A stretch of DNA of 64,000 bases, from contig JAAVTG010000057.1 of the NCBI GenBank assembly GCA_011947345.1, forward strand, positions 186,001 to 250,000, written 5' to 3'. The position numbers were made by a program, and so were the translations under genes. How positions within the stretch are numbered: position 1 is the stretch's first letter; each line of letters opens with the position of its first letter. This DNA comes from Phytophthora quininea (lineage: Eukaryota; Oomycota; Peronosporomycetes; Peronosporales; Peronosporaceae). Under the pieces are notes generated by a model. The model was given only the letters and a program-made list of their open reading frames with translations, was not told the DNA's origin and made no database searches. Positions 20,560-33,956 of this stretch are shown in pieces.

Positions 20560-22526
20560 ATGCTAACGATGGCTGCCTCGTTCCCAATCCGGAATGGACA
20601 AGGGTATCGCTCTACTCAAGTCGATGTCAACTCCAGAGGACGGGTCGGATCAGTCCACGGCATTGCAAGCCCAAACATTCACGCGAGTGTCCGTGCGGCA
20701 GCAATAGCCGCTCGAAAAGCCCGTCAAATTCGTCAAAAGAGAACTCCAACGCTTCCATCCGTACCTGACGATGATCCCGTCAACTTTGATGAACTTGCCA
20801 TCCGTGCTCCGAGTCCAGCCTCACCACCGCAGCTGCAGTCAGCTTCGCCAATCAAGCGCAAAATGAACCTCCATCTCTCACTGGAAAAGCTCGAAAAGCC
20901 CGTGCTGCCGACGATGATGATAGTGCCTCAAGAAGCTCAAACGGACCGTGGTCCACACCGTAAAAGTGTTTTGTTTGACGATGAATTCACGCCAGTTCAA
21001 GTGACCCCGGTCGATGCTACCATGTTAGCAACTACTTATCCCGTTGGTCGTCCACGACGAGCTTCCAGCGTTACTCTGCCGATGAATTCTCCTGAAGCTG
21101 CGGAGTTCTTTGAAGTAGCACACGACGGACCGGAACAACTTGGCAAGTGCACGAAGCGTGTCAAAAAGCTTGGCAAAGGAGCAGGAGGGACAGTATTTCT
21201 TGCACTGTACTTGCCAACGTTGAAGCTCGTAGCTGTCAAGGAAGTCGTCGTGTATCAAGAAGAAGACCGTCACATGGTCAAACGAGAACTTCATGCACTC
21301 CACGAGAACTTGGCGCCAATTGATATCGACAGTACGGAGCCTAAAGGCAACCACCGCTTCTTCCACAAACAACGTCCTCCGTGTCCTTACCTCGTCACGT
21401 TCTACGGCGCATTCTTGAAGCCGGCGCGGTGTGCGGTCTCGGTGGTGATGGAGTTTATGGATATGGGAAGTGTACAAGATATACTCGACGCAAACATCAC
21501 AGTCTCCGAAAACGTGTTGCGTCACGCAGCTTTCTGCTGCATCACTGCTCTTGATCACATGCACAGCCAACGGTACGTTTCTTACTGTGCTTGGAAACAC
21601 CAACAGTCTGCCTAACGCTTTATGTGTAGAATGATCCATCGCGATATTAAACCAGCCAACATTTTAATGAACCGAAAGGGAGAATTCAAGGTACGAAAGC
21701 GGTAAAGACCTGCTGTCGCCACCGTGACTCACCCTGTTGTTTGTTCAGGTCGCTGATTTCGGCCTGGCAGGCACATTGGCCAAGTCCAATTCGTTTTTCT
21801 CGGATTTCACTGGCACGATGATGTACATGGCTCCTGAGAGGATTTCCGGCGCTCAATACGCCTGCGTCAGTGATGTCTGGGCTCTGGGTATCACGCTCTT
21901 TTCCCTCGCAACTGGAGCGTATCCGTTCACCGTTGACGACGGCTTCTTTGGCCTTGAAGAAGCTATTTGCCACGACACTTTACCACCCATGCCAATTCGA
22001 TTCTCGCCAGTGTGTCGAGACTTTGTCAAGCGAATGCTCAACCGCGATCCCGACAAACGATTGACGTCGGACGCAGCTCTAACACATCCGTTTATCAGCG
22101 GTTATGCCAATAGCGCGGACTTTCGAAACTTCCCAAATACGTGGCAACAGCTCAACCTGAAGCGAGCTATTGAGCCGGGTGATCCCAGGACCATTGCTAG
22201 TCTTGCAGTTGAATATTCCCAACGCTATCCTGAGCTGGTAACCTTACCACCAGAAGTGACAGGGGACGAACCGGCGGCCGAGATCTCTCCGATTCATAGC
22301 ACGATGCCAAGCAAACAATCTCTATTCCATCGGTTCACAAATTTATTGAACCACGGCTCCACCATCAACGAAGTATCGCCGCGGAATATCCTTGCACGGC
22401 TTGCTGAAGACTGTGGCGTGTCTAAAGAGCACCTCCAGCAATTATTCCACGAGGTACGCACATTAATACGTTGCTGTCATGATTGTTACCATCAATTCTG
22501 AAGCTCAGTATGCTTCCAGGTTATGA
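20560..22526 (+). CDS. STE7-like (MAPKK-type) protein kinase
   Basis: Four exons with introns 21573-21629, 21691-21748 and 22454-22508; no frame break. An N-terminal extension of about 190 residues is low-complexity. The kinase domain has the Gly loop LGKGAGGTVFLALY, VAVK lysine, YLVTFYGAFL, catalytic HRDIKPANIL, DFGLAG, and an activation segment FFSDFTGTMMYMAPER with Ser/Thr spacing like MAPKKs. The last exon is tiny and ends at 22526, 1 bp from the end of the convergent giant gene. A C-terminal part of about 110 residues (ISPIHSTMPSKQSLFHRF...) is unrecognised. All catalytic residues are present, so it should be active. MAPKK is the best fit; a more general STE kinase is the alternative. 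Confidence 0.88.
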
Positions 22527-22527
22527 A

Positions 22528-25500
22528 TTAGCTTCGTCGATCAAGGGTGTGGAATTTCGCTGCTGTCGCACGTTGGTTGGATAGATCTTGCTCCATTTTA
22601 GACACGATCGCCTTTGTAGCGAATTTCATCTTGCCCACCACGTTCCTCTCGCGTAATTCCAGAAGCTGTTGGTTGATTTGATCCAGAAGCGTCTGCTCTT
22701 GCGAGGATTTTGTTGCCACGAGATCTTCCAGTTCGGGGTTGTTTCTGGCAGGCATGTGAAAGCGTCGTGTACAGCCAGAACTACCGTAGCGTCCTTCCTC
22801 CGTTTCATCACAGCAAAGCCAACGTTTGGCTCGATGCATCATGCAGGACGCTGGAACTGCTGCTGGGCTTGACGAGGCGTGTCGACGGGTCTCACACGTT
22901 TTAACAAACGCGAATTCATACGTTCCTGGATGGTACGTACAAGAGTACCGATTGTTCTGCTCTTCAGAATATTTTTGCCGACATAATCGACATTGCAGGA
23001 CTCGCTTCTGATGGTCATGAAGAATGGTCAGTCTTGTAGGGACACTTACCGCCTTCATCTCTCGGAGGAGATTTTCTTGCTTTAACAAGGGGAGCTAGTA
23101 GTCATCGCCAACTTCTGCTTCTGAAGCAACAGCTCGTGCTTCAGCTTGAAATTTGTCCGCACTCTTGCTCTCTCCGACCACAACTTCGTCCACCGGTAGA
23201 ACATTTCCTTCAATAATCGCTGTCTTGAGCGACCAAACATGAGCTTGTTGAGCTCCGACCGCTTGAACCGCATTCGAAGAGCTCTTCTCCGCTTGCGTTG
23301 CAATACACTGACCTCTTTGCTCTTTAATTTACGCTCTTGGTCAAGTCGTCTGATCTTGTCTTCTAACCGCACAATTTCACGCTCAGTACTCTCCACTAAC
23401 GCTCGACGGATGATCGACTCGGTTAATAGCGCGAAATATTGAGAGTGCAGTCGATCACGCAAGTAAGCTGTTCGGAAGCGCTGTACTCGGTCATGGAGTA
23501 CTTCAGAATCGATGGTAACGTTTAGTTTGTGGACGCGTTTATATTTTAGCATCGCCTTCTCCTTCTCTTGGATAGCACTCGATAGAGAGGTATCAGCTTC
23601 AGCAATTCGCTTCTTGCACTTTTCAGCGTATTCACGCTTGGCACTGGCATCGTTCACGACGTGCTCTCTTTCCTTTAAAATCCGTTGGAGTTCAGGCTCC
23701 ATTCGCTTTAAATTCTCATCCAGAAGAGGCGCTTGCTTCTCCCAGTACGCAGCTCTCTCCACTGCATCCATCCATTGAACCTCTGCACGTGACACAACGT
23801 AAAATGTTTCCACGGTCGCTATCATTTTTTCCTGCACCATTTTCACCTCGAAAACTTTGCGCTTTTCCGCCGCGACTTGCTGTGCTTCTCGAAGTCTTTC
23901 AGCTACTTGCCTCGCCTCCATTTCGGCTGACAACTTACCCTGCAGAGCCTGATCAGCTAGATACTTGCCGAACTGCCGATCTAAAGCTTCTGCAAGAGCA
24001 TCTGCAAGTTCGTTCTCGCGGATTTTCATCGACAATTCGTCTTCCTCTTTGATCTGTCTCCATTCGCGATGTAGACGATGTTGTTCATTCTTTCCGTGCT
24101 TAATCTCAAGCCGACGAGCGGCTTTATCGTTGACACGGTTGCGATCCTCCAGCATCTTTGAATACTTAGTCTTCATCGCCTCTAGCTCCAACTGTCGAAT
24201 GTATTCTCTCATCTCCACTTCAGCACTGGCCATCGCTTTGCGCTCCTGCATATACAACACGCTTTCTTCCAAGTAGAATCGACGACATAGACGCTCTTCT
24301 GCTAACATTTCTTTTCGACGAGCTTCTAGACGCAGTCGCTCTTCCTCAGCGAGTCTCCTTAGTTCCTCACGCCGAGCCATTTCTTCACGGACTAGTTGTA
24401 ACTTTGCAAACTCTTTTCGCCACGTTTGATGCATGATGTTGTACTTGGCTTTCCTTGCAATCCAAAGCCGATCGAGGCCGAGAAGTGGTCTAACCAATTC
24501 GCTAATTGATTCTGATCCATCACTACTCAATAATATAGCGTTGCTTTTCTTGTGCAGAAATTCTTGAGCTTCATACTTCACCTGCTGAATTGTTTCTCCA
24601 CAAAGCGATTCTATCGTCTCTCTAATAATTTCTTCGAATACTCCTTGGGACAACGACTTGACGCTGATAGCGTTCCGCTCTTGCTCGCTCTCACTTCTTA
24701 ATTGCTTCTCCTTGGCCAGCAAACTTTGTTCGATTGCTGCCATCGCAAGACGTTTCTCGCTGGCACGAGTAACTCGCTTGACATCCAGTTTATTTGGCCG
24801 TTGAGTTAGTGGTCTTCTCTTTCGTGGGGGATACATTCGCCCTCGTCGTTGCAATCTCATCGCCTCTTGTCGAGCTGCTTGATACTTTTTAATCTGTTTT
24901 CTGTCTCATACACAAACTGGGACTCCAATTCATCTCGACAAATGGTTTTTGACAGCAGTTCCTCTTCTTCTACTTTCTTCCTTCGCCAAGCCATGATCAC
25001 ACGTATTTCCTCTTCCTCGACTCGCATTCTCTCGCGTTCTAAAGCCTCCATCTTTTGCTCCATTCGCACAAATTTATGACCTTGTTCGTCTTCATCTGCC
25101 ATAACAAACATTTCTTCCTCCCGATAGATCGCTTCGTACTCTAAAATGTCGTTGACAGGGATAAATATCGTACCACTCCAGTGGAGTGGCGTCACCACGA
25201 CGCAGTTATCTTCTTCACGGAAGAAGTTAACTTTGACAAAGCCAAACTTCGTACGTAGCACAGAATTTTGCGTCCGACAGTGAAGTCGACTTATTAATTG
25301 GTCCACCTTCGAGCGTTCAGTGTCGGCCATCGATAGCTTCTCCTTTGCTGCCACCATTTGGTCAGTTACGAACTTAAATTCCTCTTGGAGACGCTTGAAG
25401 ACTGCACTCATTTCGTCACTGCTTTTAATCAGCGCTGGAGCGTGAAACTCAGAGAACTCCGCTTCTTCTTCCACTCCTTCGATCGCATGATGAGCCGCCT

Positions 25501-28500
25501 AATACACAGTATGGGTGCTGTTAGCGTCTCCAGCAGTAATCAATTGCACTACAGCTAGTTACCTCTCGCTCTGCTTGAGCTGCGGTTAACCGTCTTTTGC
25601 CTTTTCGAAGCTTTTAAAGGCTGCTGCATCTTCTTCCAGCATTGCTACGGTACGGGCATGGTCCGCTTCAATGAGAGGTAGTTTCTTCAACACAATCTTC
25701 GTCTCGTGTTGTACATTTTCCAGGAACACACGCTAATCACCCACAAGGTTAGTATTTCGTTTACTGTAGACACTTGGTCACTCTACCTGCATTGAAAGTC
25801 GATCGATACAGTCTGCGTGCTGTTTAGATATTTGCTGGATGCGAAAATTGAAATTGCGTAGCCGTCCATGAAACAGAAGCTCATCTTGGTGCGCTGCACG
25901 ATGGATATCCTGAACTAATCGATGATGCAATGGGTCCGAGCTATCCGCTTGATCCAGGATTGTTCCTCGGTTAATACCGTGCCGATAGTTGAATTCGTCG
26001 ATAGACTTAGGGTCCACTCGATCGTACATCATACTCTCCAATTCGCCCATTACTCGCGCCTCTTTTTCAAGACGAAGTCGTTCATTTTCAACCTTTGAAG
26101 ATGCTCTGAACTCCTAAATCGAAATGCAATCCCGCTTGCTTCTTGCGCACGGTGTATTCGAACATCATCGTCAAGATCCGCATCACCTCCTTTAATATGG
26201 TCTGGATCGTCGAAGGATTTCGACATCTCCTTCCCGCATTGCTTGCACTTCAATCCAAAATCATACTTTGTTCCCCATGCTTTCAGCTCGAGGTGCTCAC
26301 AGTCAAAGTTTTGTTGAACAACCGTGTCAAAGTTCGGTATCCGTAAAGCACCTCTGGCTCTCTCTCTCTGTTCAGCTTTCAACTCCGCCATTTCGTGCTC
26401 GTTGGTCTCGTTGATTTCTTTCACCAAGTTCTGCTCTTGTTTGATCCGAAACTCGCGCTCTTTGCGATCTTTGACTCGTTTGTTCATTACTCGGTTAGCT
26501 TTCCGCTCCCACGTCTTCTTCACCAAGGCGAGTTTCCCTTGGACAAATTGCTTGGCAAATGCCTCTTTGACCTCAGTGATAATCGGCTCAAGAGTTGAGC
26601 TCGTCACTTCTTGTTGATGAGCTAGAGCGTTTGCCTTGCGCTGGACTTGGAAATCAATCTGAGACGACACATTCTCATTGTAAGTCGCCAGTCGGATGGC
26701 GTCTGCGTAGAATAGCTTTTCTCTCCGCTCCAGTTCGTGCTGCATTTGATGCGATAGAAGCTCGTCTTCTTTCGCCTCGCGAATTACAGCTTCGTTCTCT
26801 TCATCGACATGCTTTTGAGTTTCTTGCTGCAAGCGTTCAATTTTCGCGTCTTTAGCCACCATAAGTACGCGTGCTTCAGCTTCTTCCGTACGACTACGGC
26901 GGAGAACTTTAACACACGAACTAGCTAAGAAAATTGCATTCGCATTCTCCAGTTGATGCCATTCCGTCGTCATTCCGAAACCCGACGCTTTTGGAGGACC
27001 ACAAAGCTGCAATGTGATGTACATGCGAGTGAATAAACATAAGAATTAATTCCAATGCATGTCTTCACGTACCTTGTGCATCACGTGGAGTTTTGTTCGA
27101 GCCTCTCGCCACTCGTATCGAACACCCATAACCATTGCTTCTTTTCGATAGGAAGCGTCTTCTTTTGCTGTAAATTGTTGAGATTTGAAGCTGCAATAAT
27201 CCCCGATGAACTTCTGCACGGCTAATCGTTTTGGCTCCAGAAGCGCTGATTTCCGTGTCTGGAAATCCATTCTGAATGAAATAATACACAGTTACTGTCA
27301 AGTGTCGAGGGTTCATGCAGGTTTCATGTACCTTACCTTGATGCTTCTTTTCGTTTGCCTTTCAGTGATGTATCAGACACAACTGGAGTGCCGGCTGTCA
27401 TCATATCACTCTCACTAACTCGTCCTTGTCGGAAAGCAATGCCGTAGTCGATTTGGACAGCGATCTGGTACATTTACAACCCACGGGTGAGTAGACAGTG
27501 ACCTCGGTTATTTAGTTACCATACCTCTTTTTAATCTCTCCACGCAGCATGGCTACGTAGTCCGCACGTTTAAACCTTTGCGAATGACCGTGAAACAAGC
27601 TCGAATCCCACATTTTAGTTCGGCTTTTCTCAACCTGGATCAATTCTTGTAATAGCTCTGTAGCTCGCTGGCTACTCGTCTGTTTGGCTTGCATACGCAT
27701 GGTCTTGACCAGTTCCGACACGAAATGTTTCTCCTTTTGAAGGAGTCGTACACGGTTGTCTTCTTCACGAAAGTCTTCCAAACGTTCTTCATACTTACCC
27801 ACATTGCTGAATTCGTAGCGGAATTGCTTTCGTTTGGGATTTCTAACACCGCGATGTGATATCTCCAAGCAGAAGCAGAAACGAAATCCAGAAAACTCAA
27901 AGAATAAGTCCCCGGTTCTTAGAATCTGCATTCGCAAAATAAAATCGTCAGTAAAGCTGAAAAATTTCTGCTACATGGTCAACTCACCTTGCCTCCAAGG
28001 TCTCGAAACGTATGATGCTGCAATGAATCCATTTCAGGTCCGACATATAACTTCCAGTCTTCCGTCTTTGCAGTAACTTCGTCCATCTCTCCAGAGCTTT
28101 CTTTTTCGCACTCAATCGGTGAATCACCGACGATAATTTTCCTTACAGCAACGTGTACTTGTATCTTGTAGAAGCAACGCTTTGGTAGATGAATACACCC
28201 CGAAATCTTACCCAGCATTTGTCCTTCAGCCAAGAAAATGGTGTTGTGCTCGACAGAATAAGCTAATCCCATGGACTTCTTCGGCATTTGATGGCCCCAC
28301 CACTCAATTTGCCCTTTCAATGGGAATATACACTGACGCAACTTGTTGCCGTCTTGCTACAGCATAGCGAGGATTAGTGTGTCAAACATACACAGCCGTG
28401 GAGCACGTACATGGTACTTTTGGATTGCATGGACGATATCACTGCGTAGCGAGGTATTTTGTAGCTCAGTATATCGATCCCGAACTTTAATGAGCCGCGC

Positions 28501-30283
28501 TTTTGAGTCGTCTAACTCCTGCTCTGCTAATGACCGCAACTCATTCATTTTCCAGCTCTCGATAGCGTGTCGTTTAGCCTTCTTGTAGTGCTCATTTACA
28601 GGAGCAACAGCGCTCTTCAAAATCTCGAATTTGCTCTCCATCGTGACCTGGTTTAGCAGCTTAGTCGGATCAGCCACTCGCGTCGTGATTTGTACGCTAG
28701 AATCTGCTCCATCAACTCCATCTACAGGGCCTTCTGGATGGAAAATTGCCTTGCCGACAACAACGGGAAGATCGTGACGCTCCTTCTCCATTGTGTCCAC
28801 TTCTGTTTGCAGTTTAGCCAACTTTTGTTCGGCTACTTGCAGCATCGGTAGAAAAGACGCCTCAGATCGCTGGACAATAGCCGTGCGTTTTGAATATTTG
28901 CGATACGAGAATCTAAATCACCAAGTTGTTTCATGTAGTCTGCTCTTCGGGTCACCAAAGTATGAAATTGCTGTTTTTCTTTCTCTGAAGAATCGCGTCG
29001 TGGCGGACCTGCAAGGGCGTCGTTCAAATCGTCTTGTTCGGCTTTCACTTGCCTGATTTCTTGCAGCGTGCGGTCTTTTCGTTCGAGAATGAGCCTCATA
29101 TCGAGTCCTAAATTGTTTTTCGCCGCCTCAGTTTGCTCAAGTTTTTCGCGGAGCATCAGTACTTTGACTGCATCTCCATTAGCTCGAGACGCTTCTGCTC
29201 ATTCTCAACTTTAAATCCTCGCGTAATGGAAACTCCGACAGTGTGTTCATCTACAAAATAATGGTGAATATTCCCGTAACCACGAAATAAAGCATTAGAC
29301 GTACCGAGTCCAGTCCGATGCCCACCATCTATCGCTGAATTCCATTCTCCCGGTTCGAAAGCCGTATCAAATATTCCTATAGATGAAGAAGTCTGTAGCC
29401 GATCAAGCCCTTCTGTCGCATCCACTCCTGCTTCCTCTGCTACCGCTTGAATTTCCTGCTTCATTTCCAAAACTCCATTATGAAATTCCTGATCTTTTTG
29501 CTGTTCATAACGCTGCTGTTCTGCGAACTCTCTGGCTTCAATGAGTTGTTTCTGCCAGAAATTTAAATTCATTTGTCGACGCTGCTTCAATCTCTGCTCC
29601 GTCCTCAGCTCTTTCTCTTCTTGCAGTCTCTGCTTTTCCTGTAAGATTTTCTCCATTCTTTCACGTCGCTTTTGATCGATTTCATCAGCTATTTTTTCTT
29701 GCTGAATACGATCTGCTTCCGCTTTTAATTGCTGAGAGCGATTTAGCAGCGGCGCGCGACGGATATTCCTCTTTTGAGTCCGAAATGCAGCTCCTCCTCC
29801 AATTTGTTGGCGTCTTGAAACTCGTCGATGACGCGTTGACGAATACTCAGTATTTTTGTGTCTTTGTCCATTTCATGGACATTTGCCACATGCTGTCGTA
29901 ATAATCTCCTTCTTCGAAGTGGCGGCAGTTCGGCATATTTTTTAGCCGCAGCTAACGCTTTTTTACCTTCCACTTTGGCTTTTTCTTTAAATTCTTGCGC
30001 AGCTTCCTTCGTTTGGTTGATGAAGGAGCTCATGACGTGCATTCCTTTCAACAGCTCTTGTTTATCAGTTAAATCTTCTTCATCGTCGTCGCCGTCGCCG
30101 TCGTCTTCTTGATCCCATAGCTCTACAGTAAAATATTTACATACCACTCAACAAAAATCATCACATATAAAGACAGAGTTACGTACTGATCATCTTATCC
30201 ATGGAGAAATCTTGTGCTGCTCGTCCTCTGGAGACCCACTCGGCCAGCGCTTCTTCGCGTAGTTCGTCATCCTCTTTCGCCAT
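22528..30283 (-). CDS. Giant coiled-coil protein with Cys-pair motifs, about ten exons
   Basis: From ATG at 30281-30283 (MAKEDDELREEALAEWVSRG) to stop at 22528 I read one gene of about 2,400 residues. Its frames join through short introns and homopolymer breaks (29761, 29163, 28852, 27528, 26063, 25595, 24886, 23089). Most is charged coiled coil, for example LRRLAEEERLRLEARRKEML. Non-coiled islands include WWGHQMPKKSMGLAYSVEHN, FFEFSGFRFCFCLEISHRGV, a CKQCGKEMSKSFDDPDHI motif and a C-terminal CRLCRQKYSEEQNNRYSCTYHPG segment with CxxC and C..H, likely metal-binding. Its size and composition are like axonemal or basal-body scaffold proteins, and oomycete zoospores are flagellate; this role is inference. 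Two or three adjacent genes cannot be fully excluded. Confidence 0.7.
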
Positions 30284-30426
30284 ATCTAACGAGATTTCCA
30301 ATAAAAGTTTTTTTAGCGTGCGACCTTTCAGATAAAATGTAGCCATATACCTTTTTACCCATTTTATAGTGCATATGACGTCAGTTCCAAAGAACCAGAA
30401 CGGTATTGGACCAGACCTCGTCGCTT

Positions 30427-31340
30427 ATGCCTCCGTCCGCGGTCACCTACAACAGCGTGGCCTCGTACGACCGCTGGAACGCGTCGATGAGTGCCTCTAA
30501 ACCTTCCCCACGCGATCGGGTGCTCTTCTGGCTGCGTCTAGTGGCGTTCCTGCTACTTCTCTCAAGTGTAGCCATGTTGCTTTCCAGTCTGCCAATTCAC
30601 GAGTATTTAGTGGCGACGACGACGTGGGTGCAGGCGCATTTCGTGCTGGGGACATTGGCAATGATCGTCGCGTTCTGGCTGGCCGTGCCGCTCTGTCTAC
30701 CGGCCACAGCACTAGAAATGGTGGCAGGTCTACTCTTCGGAGTTCCTCATGCCGTGCTGGTCATTACTATTGGCAAAACAGGGGCTCTACGTTGGCGTTT
30801 CTACTGGGGAGAACGATGGGCAAAGAAGTGATCGGAGGCTACCTACGTACCAAGTTCCCGACCTTCCGAGCCTTCTCGGAAGTGCTCAACAGCTCCAGTT
30901 GGAAGCCAGTGATGCTCTTCCAGTTGTCCAGTATCCCCAATATCGTCAAATGTTACAGTCTAGCCATCACTCAAGTGTCTGTATGGAGGTTCGCTGTCTC
31001 GTCAGCGGTGGGGAATATCCCACATGCGGTTTTATGGGCGTATATCGGAGACCAAGCGACTGACATCGCTGCTATTGTGACGGGAGAAGCGAAGTTGTCC
31101 ACTGGACGCATGGTGGTGATCGTCAGCGGAGTGGCGTTGACGGTGCTGGCTGTGACGTTCCTTGTGGTGTACACTAGACGAGAATTGCGGGAGCTGCAAA
31201 GAGAGAATGCAGAAGCAGCAGCGAAGAAGATTCGTTGGTGTCCATTGAGGTGGACCCGACGACGCCAGCGAACTTTAAAAGTCCGGCGCAGGGCGTTCGG
31301 CCATCCACACCGACGCGACTCTGGGCTTGAGAAATTCTAA
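30427..31340 (+). CDS. VTT-domain (TMEM64-like) membrane protein, copy A
   Basis: Start at ATG 30427 (MPPSAVTYNSVASYDRWN). The membrane core has LFWLRLVAFLLLLSSVAMLL, AVPLCLPATALEMVAGLLFG, STLAFLLGRTMGKEVIGGYL, then SSWKPVMLFQLSSIPNIVKC, AVSSAVGNIPHAVLWAYIGD and a last helix before a basic/acidic tail. Members act at endomembranes; exact function is unknown. It is clearly paralogous to the gene at 35250. The frame breaks at GGGG 30781-30784. Near 31230 another frame gives an acidic SSEED tail more like the paralog and ends earlier, so the printed C-terminus is uncertain. Confidence 0.82.
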
Positions 31341-31496
31341 TGCAGATTTTGTTTTGACCCAACGCTTCGAATCCACGTGCGTGAAATGATGCCATCTCCA
31401 ACAAAATACTTAACATTAAAACTCCTTCGTACGCCAACTTAAAAAAAAACTGCGCTACTCGGTACTGGAAGCGGAACACAAACACCACTTCTCAAT

Positions 31497-33225
31497 TTAC
31501 TTTTTCTCCACCAGAACCAATCGCTTCTTGGGTTTGGCCGCCATCTTGAAAATCAAGTTCAGAATGTTGTCGTCCACGCGGTGAATAGCCTTCCGGTTGT
31601 GCTGGTTAGCTTGGCAACTAGATGGCAACACCACACTGAGCAGAGCTGCTTTGTTTTCACGCGGAAATCTCTGGCCAGCAACAGGAAGAAATTCACCGTG
31701 GTGTGTCATGAGCCGCCCAATCTGCTCGTCGCTTAAATTGCCATTCGGTGGGAGACTGATGTTCAGATCTTCCAATTCGCGCGACATTCGATGCATGGGG
31801 TCTTCTAGGCAAATTGTCAAGTCAGCCACGCGCTCGTTTGGTGTGATATCTAAATATGCGATGGCCCAGTTTCTTAGCGCGTCGTGGTCGGATATCAAGA
31901 CATCCATGTCAGTCAAACTAAGCATTCCGATGTTTGGACAGGCAGCAGCCACCGCGCACAAATCCACCTCCAGTTCATTCTGTCTGAAATATATCGTAAG
32001 ATTGCCCAGCCGCCCACTGATCAGTGCCAGCATATCTGTTAGCACTGTAATATCATGAAGCCTAATATTGTCCAGACAGAGTTCGTTGACGCCACTATCA
32101 ATATTTTCTGGTTCGGGAAACTTGCCTGGAACGAACATGTCATTGCATTACCAAGCTCGACTTGGCAGATCCCAAAACCAGGGACGACAACATCCATCCA
32201 AGAGCTGGTACTCACAGGATCATAAACCGCTCGACAGCGACAGCCACGGGGCAGCAAAACGGTAATGTCGTCGTTCTCGCCGTCACTGGATCCGGCAAGA
32301 CGCAACGGCGTTCCTTTTTGTAGGTCGACGAATCCATACTGCGGTTCGAACGCAGCTGCTCGATGAAGCAGAGGTTGTGGATAATTTGTCTGCATCACGG
32401 CTGCAACTGCTTCTACGTCCCGCGCGGTCAGGTGGAACTTCGTGATAGTCAAATCTCCGACGTCCGCATTCGCTGCTTTGCTGAACAACGCGTACGCTAG
32501 CCATTTCCAGTGCATCGGCGTTGTTGGACGGATCTGCCATTCATCTTCATTTTCCGTAGGGTTTTCAGTACTAAGATCCACTTCGCGAAGGCCCGACAAG
32601 TGGGCAACCGCAGACAAAATCGCAGTGTAGCCCGCTTCAGCACGTGTCTGGCAATATATGTGGATTTTCCCAGCGTATTGGAATAGAGATCGAGCCGGAA
32701 GATCCGCTCTTAGCAAAACAGCAATGTTTTGAACGACGTTTCCCCAGTGCCGTCGATCCGTAACCCCGTCGCCAAGTATGAGTTCAAGTCTCCCCAGGTT
32801 GCACTCGGCCAGCAACTCACCTATGCGTGGCGCCGTTAGATCCACCCTAGAAACAGAAACCTCCCGATAATAGGAGGATCTTTTCTCCTTCTCTATCAAC
32901 CGAGATTGCTGGGGCCACATTTCAATAAACCTGTCGCGGTCATGGCCAGCATAACGTTAAACAATTGACGGGATCTTCTCACCGAAGAAACCCCCATAGC
33001 ATAAGGATTACAAGTTCTCACGTCAAATAACATGTTCGTCTGGATCTCTTCGTTGCAGATGCTCCAAGCCAGTTTAGTCTCCACCCGGAACAGCTTTCCT
33101 TGGCGAGTGTCCGCCATTCCCAATAGTCTGTCCATAACTGCTCGATACTCTGGCGAATATTCCCACGGGTTTTCTGAAAACCCAAACAGCTCCCCCACGT
33201 CGCACCAGATCGACCCCCACTTCAT
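31497..33225 (-). CDS. Leucine-rich-repeat-like protein of unknown role
   Basis: From ATG at 33223-33225 (MKWGSIWCDVGELFGFSENP) to stop at 31497, about 575 residues. The sequence shows irregular LRR-like units: VDLTAPRIGELLAECNLGRL, LSGLREVDLSTENPTEN, VGDLTITKFHLTARDVEAVA, VNELCLDNIRLHDITVL, CPNIGMLSLTDMDVLISDHD. There is no signal peptide and no membrane helix, and a lysine-rich end KMAAKPKKRLVLVEKK. Breaks at GGGG 32911-32914 and GGG 32115-32117 each join with one base. Such proteins are often variable paralogs in oomycetes. It heads a run of related, more damaged copies to its right. Confidence 0.65.
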
Positions 33226-33298
33226 TTTGCCCGACCAGCCTGCATTCCCAACTAGGGACGGTGAAAGACCAACAGTCTGGGAAAATAGTCTTCAATAA

Positions 33299-33860
33299 TT
33301 AGTCGGAAGCAGAGATGTCCACAATGGCGAGGACACTCAACAGCTCCATGGCCTCTCGAACTCGCCGCAGATGAGCGAGATCCTGCGGATGCGCTGCAAT
33401 CTCGAGGGGGATATCGTTGCCAAACGAGTTGTCTCCCCATCGGAAAGACGCCGTGACCGATACATCAGTTGAGCGATGCCCGAGTCCAACCACATGACGA
33501 CGCAGACCTTCCACCCAAGGGCCTAGAAACGCCAGATCGACACCGTCGTCGGTGCTGGACATGGCAAATTCGATTGTGACCGGCTGGATTGGTTTTCGAA
33601 CCGATGACGCGAGATCGAAGAACATGTAGAAGTTGTCCATATGAAAAGCAAGTACACAGGCCAGGGCGATTGATGAGCGAGCTAGATGATGGAGGGCCGA
33701 TGCCTCCGTTGGCAAGTGCACATTGTGTGTCAGTCGTCTTCCTCCTTCCAGTTTCGTCGGTTGAAGGGATCATCAATAAGACCAAATACCGCGGCAAAAT
33801 TCACGCCCGATTGGGTCTCCACTGCTGCAGATAACTTCGACTTGTGTCGCCATGAACTCT
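33299..33860 (-). pseudogene. Partial or broken LRR-like paralog
   Basis: The frame 33721-33299 carries PIQPVTIEFAMSSTDDGVDL, WVEGLRRHVVGLGHRSTDVS and HLRRVREAMELLSVLAIVDI, in the style of the gene at 31497. Upstream, NFAAVFGLIDDPFNRRNWKE lies in another frame, and a possible ATG at 33860 is in a third. Either a broken paralog or a gene with several base errors. No complete model could be drawn. Confidence 0.45.
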
Positions 33861-33956
33861 TTCGCATTGATACGTTGAATACGTAACTTCATCGTTTTTC
33901 GAATCCACCACTCTTGGATGTACTAATTCGCGATCAATCCCCACACGTTGCCAAAG

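Noticed and set aside
21025..21639. Minus ORF of 204 codons
   Set aside because: Antisense to the kinase gene, which has all catalytic motifs.
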